24,422 nucleotides of DNA from Betaproteobacteria bacterium (lineage in GTDB: Bacteria; Pseudomonadota; Gammaproteobacteria; Burkholderiales; Casimicrobiaceae). Below, piece after piece: positions 21,976 to 24,422 of this stretch. A model generated the notes under the pieces. It ran no database searches. It saw nothing but the letters and a program-made list of their open reading frames with translations, and was not told the DNA's origin. The translations under genes and the position numbers were made by a program. How positions within the stretch are numbered: position 1 is the stretch's first letter; every line of letters starts with the position of its first letter. The stretch lies in the NCBI GenBank assembly GCA_005889025.1, contig VBCZ01000070.1, positions 4,794 to 29,215 on the forward strand. Reading direction: 5' to 3'.

Positions 21976-23608
21976 CCGGATGGTCCGGCGTCAGTGAGAA
22001 GGGATTGGGCAAGGGCCTGCCTGATTTTTTTGCTTCGGAAACGCGCGCGTTGTAGCCGCACAGATTGCGAACGCCCAGCGTCGACATCAGCCGGTAACGC
22101 CGCTCCATCTCGCCCACACCCCAGTTGAGCGCGTTGGCGGCCAGCTTGACATCGGTGACGACCGGCGCGAGCAAGTGAGGGATGCCCTCATAGACCGAAA
22201 GTTCCAGCATCTTCGGATCGATCAGGATCATCCGCACCTGCCGCGGCTCGGCTTTGTAAACCAGCGACAGAATCATGGCATTCAACGCAACGGACTTGCC
22301 CGACCCGGTCGTGCCCGCAACCAGCAGATGAGGCATGCGCGCGAGATCGACGATCACGGGCTTGCCGGCGATATCCTTGCCGAGCGCCAGCGACAACGGA
22401 CTGGGCAAGTCGTTATAGGCCGTCGAAGAAAGGAGCTCGATCAGCCGCACGATCTGGCGCCTTGTATTCGGCAGTTCCAGTCCCATGCACGACTTGCCTG
22501 GAATCGTTTCGACCACGCGAATGCTGACCACCGATAATGCGCGCGCCAGGTCCTTCATGAGGTTGACGATCTGCGCACCTTTGACGCCGATGGCGGGCTC
22601 GATTTCGAAGCGCGTGATCACCGGCCCGGGATACGCGGCGAGAACTTTGACGGCGACGCCAAAATCGGCGAGCTTGCGCTCGATCAGCCGCGACGTGTAT
22701 TCAAGCGTCTCGGCGCTGACCACTTCCTGCGATGAGTGTGCATCCTCGAGCAGTGCAAGCGGCGGCAAAAGCGAGTCGGGCATGTCCTTGAAAAGCGGCT
22801 TCTGCTTTTCCTTGACCACGCGCTCGGACTTGGGCACGTCGAAGCTTGGCGGCATCACCACCACCGGCTCGTGATCTTCGCTGATCTCGCGTGCAGCCTC
22901 GACGAACTGCTCGCGCTTCTCCAGCGCGGCCTCGCCGATCTCTCGGTCGCGGCGCCGCTCGCGCCGCCGACCGATCGTCGTGAACAGACCTTCGACCGCC
23001 GAGCCTATCCTTTCCATGAGCTTGAGCCACGACATCCCGGTGAACAGCGACCAGCCCACGGCAAACAGCGCGATCAGGAACAGCGTCGCGCCGTTGAAGC
23101 CCAGCGCTCGCACCAGGCCGCGTCCGAGCAAGTCACCTAGCGCCCCGCCGGGCACATTGGGCAGCGTCGCCGGTAAACGATAGAGCCTGAGCGCCTCGAG
23201 CGCTGCGCTGGCAAGGAGAACAAGGGTGAACCCCGGTATCGCCAACCAGACATGATGGCGTTCGTTGGCGGCAATCTCGCGCGTCAAATATCTGTAGCCG
23301 CCGACGATCAACACCAGACCGGCAAAGACCCACCACCACGCAGAGACCCCGAAAAGATAAAGCAGAAGGTCCGCAAGCCAGGCACCGATCATGCCCCCCT
23401 TGTTGCTTATCGCCTCGCCGGTACCCGAAAAAGACCAGGCGGGATCGGTCTTGTGATAAGTCGCGAGGATGAGCGCAAGGTAGGTGAACGCGGCAACGAT
23501 CAGCAACCACCACGACTCTCGCACCAGCGCGACCAGACGCGGCGAAAGTCGCGGCGTCTTGGGCGGAGTGCGACGCACGACCCGGGCCGGTTTCCTTTTA
23601 AGGATCAT
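21976..23608 (-). pseudogene. ftsK: DNA translocase FtsK, N-terminal and motor part (frame lost at about 21976)
   Basis: FtsK anchors at the division septum and pumps DNA to align the dif sites for XerCD. From ATG 23608 four membrane regions are seen (about 33-52, 73-104, 119-141, 168-192). A short charged linker rather than a long Pro/Gln one follows. The alpha/beta motor has YPGPVITRFEIEPA, MGLELPN, Walker A GTTGSGKS (432-439), ILIDPKMLELSVYEGIPHLL and PLPNPFSLTPDHP. At Pro544 the sequence meets IVIVIDELADLMM in another frame. Related proteins have about 7 residues more here (PLE.LP type), so roughly 20 bases are missing. The frame as written would read unrelated residues to 21554. Confidence 0.9.
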
Positions 23609-23637
23609 GTAATTGCAAGGCGGAGCTGATGCTATGC

Positions 23638-23643
23638 ATTATA
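23638..23643 (-). promoter_or_regulatory. Possible -10 element of ftsK
   Basis: A perfect TATAAT on the minus strand lies 29 bases before the ftsK start, giving initiation near 23631. No convincing -35 was seen 16-18 bases upstream. The region is the divergent gap between ftsK and trxB. Confidence 0.4.
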
Positions 23644-23755
23644 CTGGTGCCGGATGCCTGCAGACGTCCCGGCTTGGCTTTCCGGGAAGCTGCCTCACAT
23701 CGGTTAGAATCGGACCGCTCTTGTCCGCAGGACCCAATCCCGAGCTGATCTTTTC

Positions 23756-24422
23756 ATGACCGCCAAGCACGCCCGTTTGCTGATTCTGGGCTCCGGCCCG
23801 GCCGGATTCACCGCCGCAGTATACGCTGCGCGGGCGAACCTGAAACCGGTGCTTGTCACCGGGCTGGCGCAAGGCGGACAGTTGATGACCACCACCGATG
23901 TCGACAACTGGCCGGCGGACGCCGATGGCGTTCAGGGACCGGACCTCATGGCCCGTTTCCAAAAGCACGCGGAGCGTTTCGAGACCGAGATCATTTTCGA
24001 TCACATCCACACAGCCAGGCTGGGCGAGCGCCCGTTTCGCCTGGTCGGGGATATCGGCGAATACACCTGCGACGCGCTGATCATCGCAACGGGTGCGTCG
24101 GCGAAATATCTGGGATTGGATTCGGAAACGGCGTACATGGGCAAGGGGGTCTCGGCGTGCGCGACCTGCGATGGATTCTTCTACAAGGGGCAGGATGTCG
24201 CGGTGGTCGGGGGCGGCAACACCGCCGTTGAGGAAGCGCTGTACATGTCGCATATCGCCAAGAACGTCTCGGTCATCCACCGCCGCAACAAGTTTCGAGC
24301 CGAGGCCATCCTGGTCGACAAGTTAAAGGCCAAGACGAGCCACGGGGGCAACGTCCGCATCCTATGGGACCATACGCTCGACGAAGTCATGGGGGACAAG
24401 TCCGGCGTGACCGGGGCCCGGA
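23756..24422 (+). CDS. trxB: Thioredoxin-disulfide reductase, 3' end outside window
   Basis: TrxB passes electrons from NADPH through FAD to thioredoxin. The first 222 residues are present. They include the FAD motif GSGPAGFTAAVYAA (12-25), GGQLMTTTDVDNWPA, the FAD segment CDALIIATGASAKYLGL, the redox pair Cys135-Ala-Thr-Cys138 in SACATCDGFF, the NADPH motif GGGNTAVEEAL (152-162) and HRRNKFRA. The gene is divergent from ftsK, in the neighbourhood known from E. coli and relatives. The start at 23756 matches the family N-terminus; a TAGAAT at 23705-23710 could be its -10 element. The C-terminal FAD-binding part lies beyond the window. Confidence 0.95.
   Translation, partial: MTAKHARLLILGSGPAGFTAAVYAARANLKPVLVTGLAQGGQLMTTTDVDNWPADADGVQGPDLMARFQKHAERFETEIIFDHIHTARLGERPFRLVGDIGEYTCDALIIATGASAKYLGLDSETAYMGKGVSACATCDGFFYKGQDVAVVGGGNTAVEEALYMSHIAKNVSVIHRRNKFRAEAILVDKLKAKTSHGGNVRILWDHTLDEVMGDKSGVTGAR

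Overview
The window reads as chromosomal core DNA of a GC-rich betaproteobacterium, probably an uncultured one assembled from a metagenome. Three things point there: the gene order ftsK-lolA-rarA-serS with trxB divergent, the block ffs-dnaX-ybaB-recR, and the block yceD-rpmF-plsX-fabH-fabD-fabG-acpP-fabF. The protein motifs are betaproteobacterial in flavour throughout. No transposase, integrase, CRISPR array or phage gene was recognised.

Layout. Bases 1-3,740 are accessory: a secreted protein with YadA-head-like repeats that runs off the left edge, a SnoaL-like protein, about 760 bases without a recognisable gene, a CHRD-domain exported protein, and a periplasmic substrate-binding protein. 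Bases 3,910-5,222 hold a tRNA-Ser(GCT) gene and lysC. Bases 5,270-11,340 hold the fatty-acid/phospholipid operon, read leftwards from a strong sigma70-type promoter (TTGACA-17-TATTAT) at 11,411-11,439. Rightwards from the same intergenic region run maf and a RsmI-like methyltransferase. Bases 12,767-13,186 are a repeat-filled convergent gap with a dispersed-type palindrome and a 112-base-period direct repeat. Bases 13,187-16,424 (leftward) hold a CBS-pair protein, recR, ybaB, dnaX and the 4.5S SRP RNA gene. mltF runs rightwards, then serS, rarA, lolA and ftsK leftwards, and trxB starts rightwards at the right edge.

How the genes work together. The fab block supplies acyl-ACP synthesis and elongation (FabH, FabD, FabG, AcpP, FabF) and entry to phospholipid synthesis (PlsX), together with ribosomal protein L32. 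The dnaX block covers replication-clamp loading, a nucleoid-associated protein, recombinational repair and protein targeting. The ftsK block covers chromosome segregation, lipoprotein delivery, replication-fork maintenance and tRNA-Ser charging.

The most unusual observation is a repeated pattern of short internal losses in otherwise well-conserved core genes. tRNA-Ser lacks the 3' side of its anticodon stem and its whole long variable arm. lysC, serS and ftsK each lose a short conserved stretch and change frame at that point. fabD, fabH and dnaX each lose a conserved stretch in frame; in FabD the lost stretch includes the catalytic histidine region. Seven such losses of roughly 20-90 bases in 24 kb, indifferent to frame, look more like an assembly or scaffolding artefact than biology, but this can be tested with reads. 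Size estimates for the missing parts come from recalled family sequences, not from a computed alignment.
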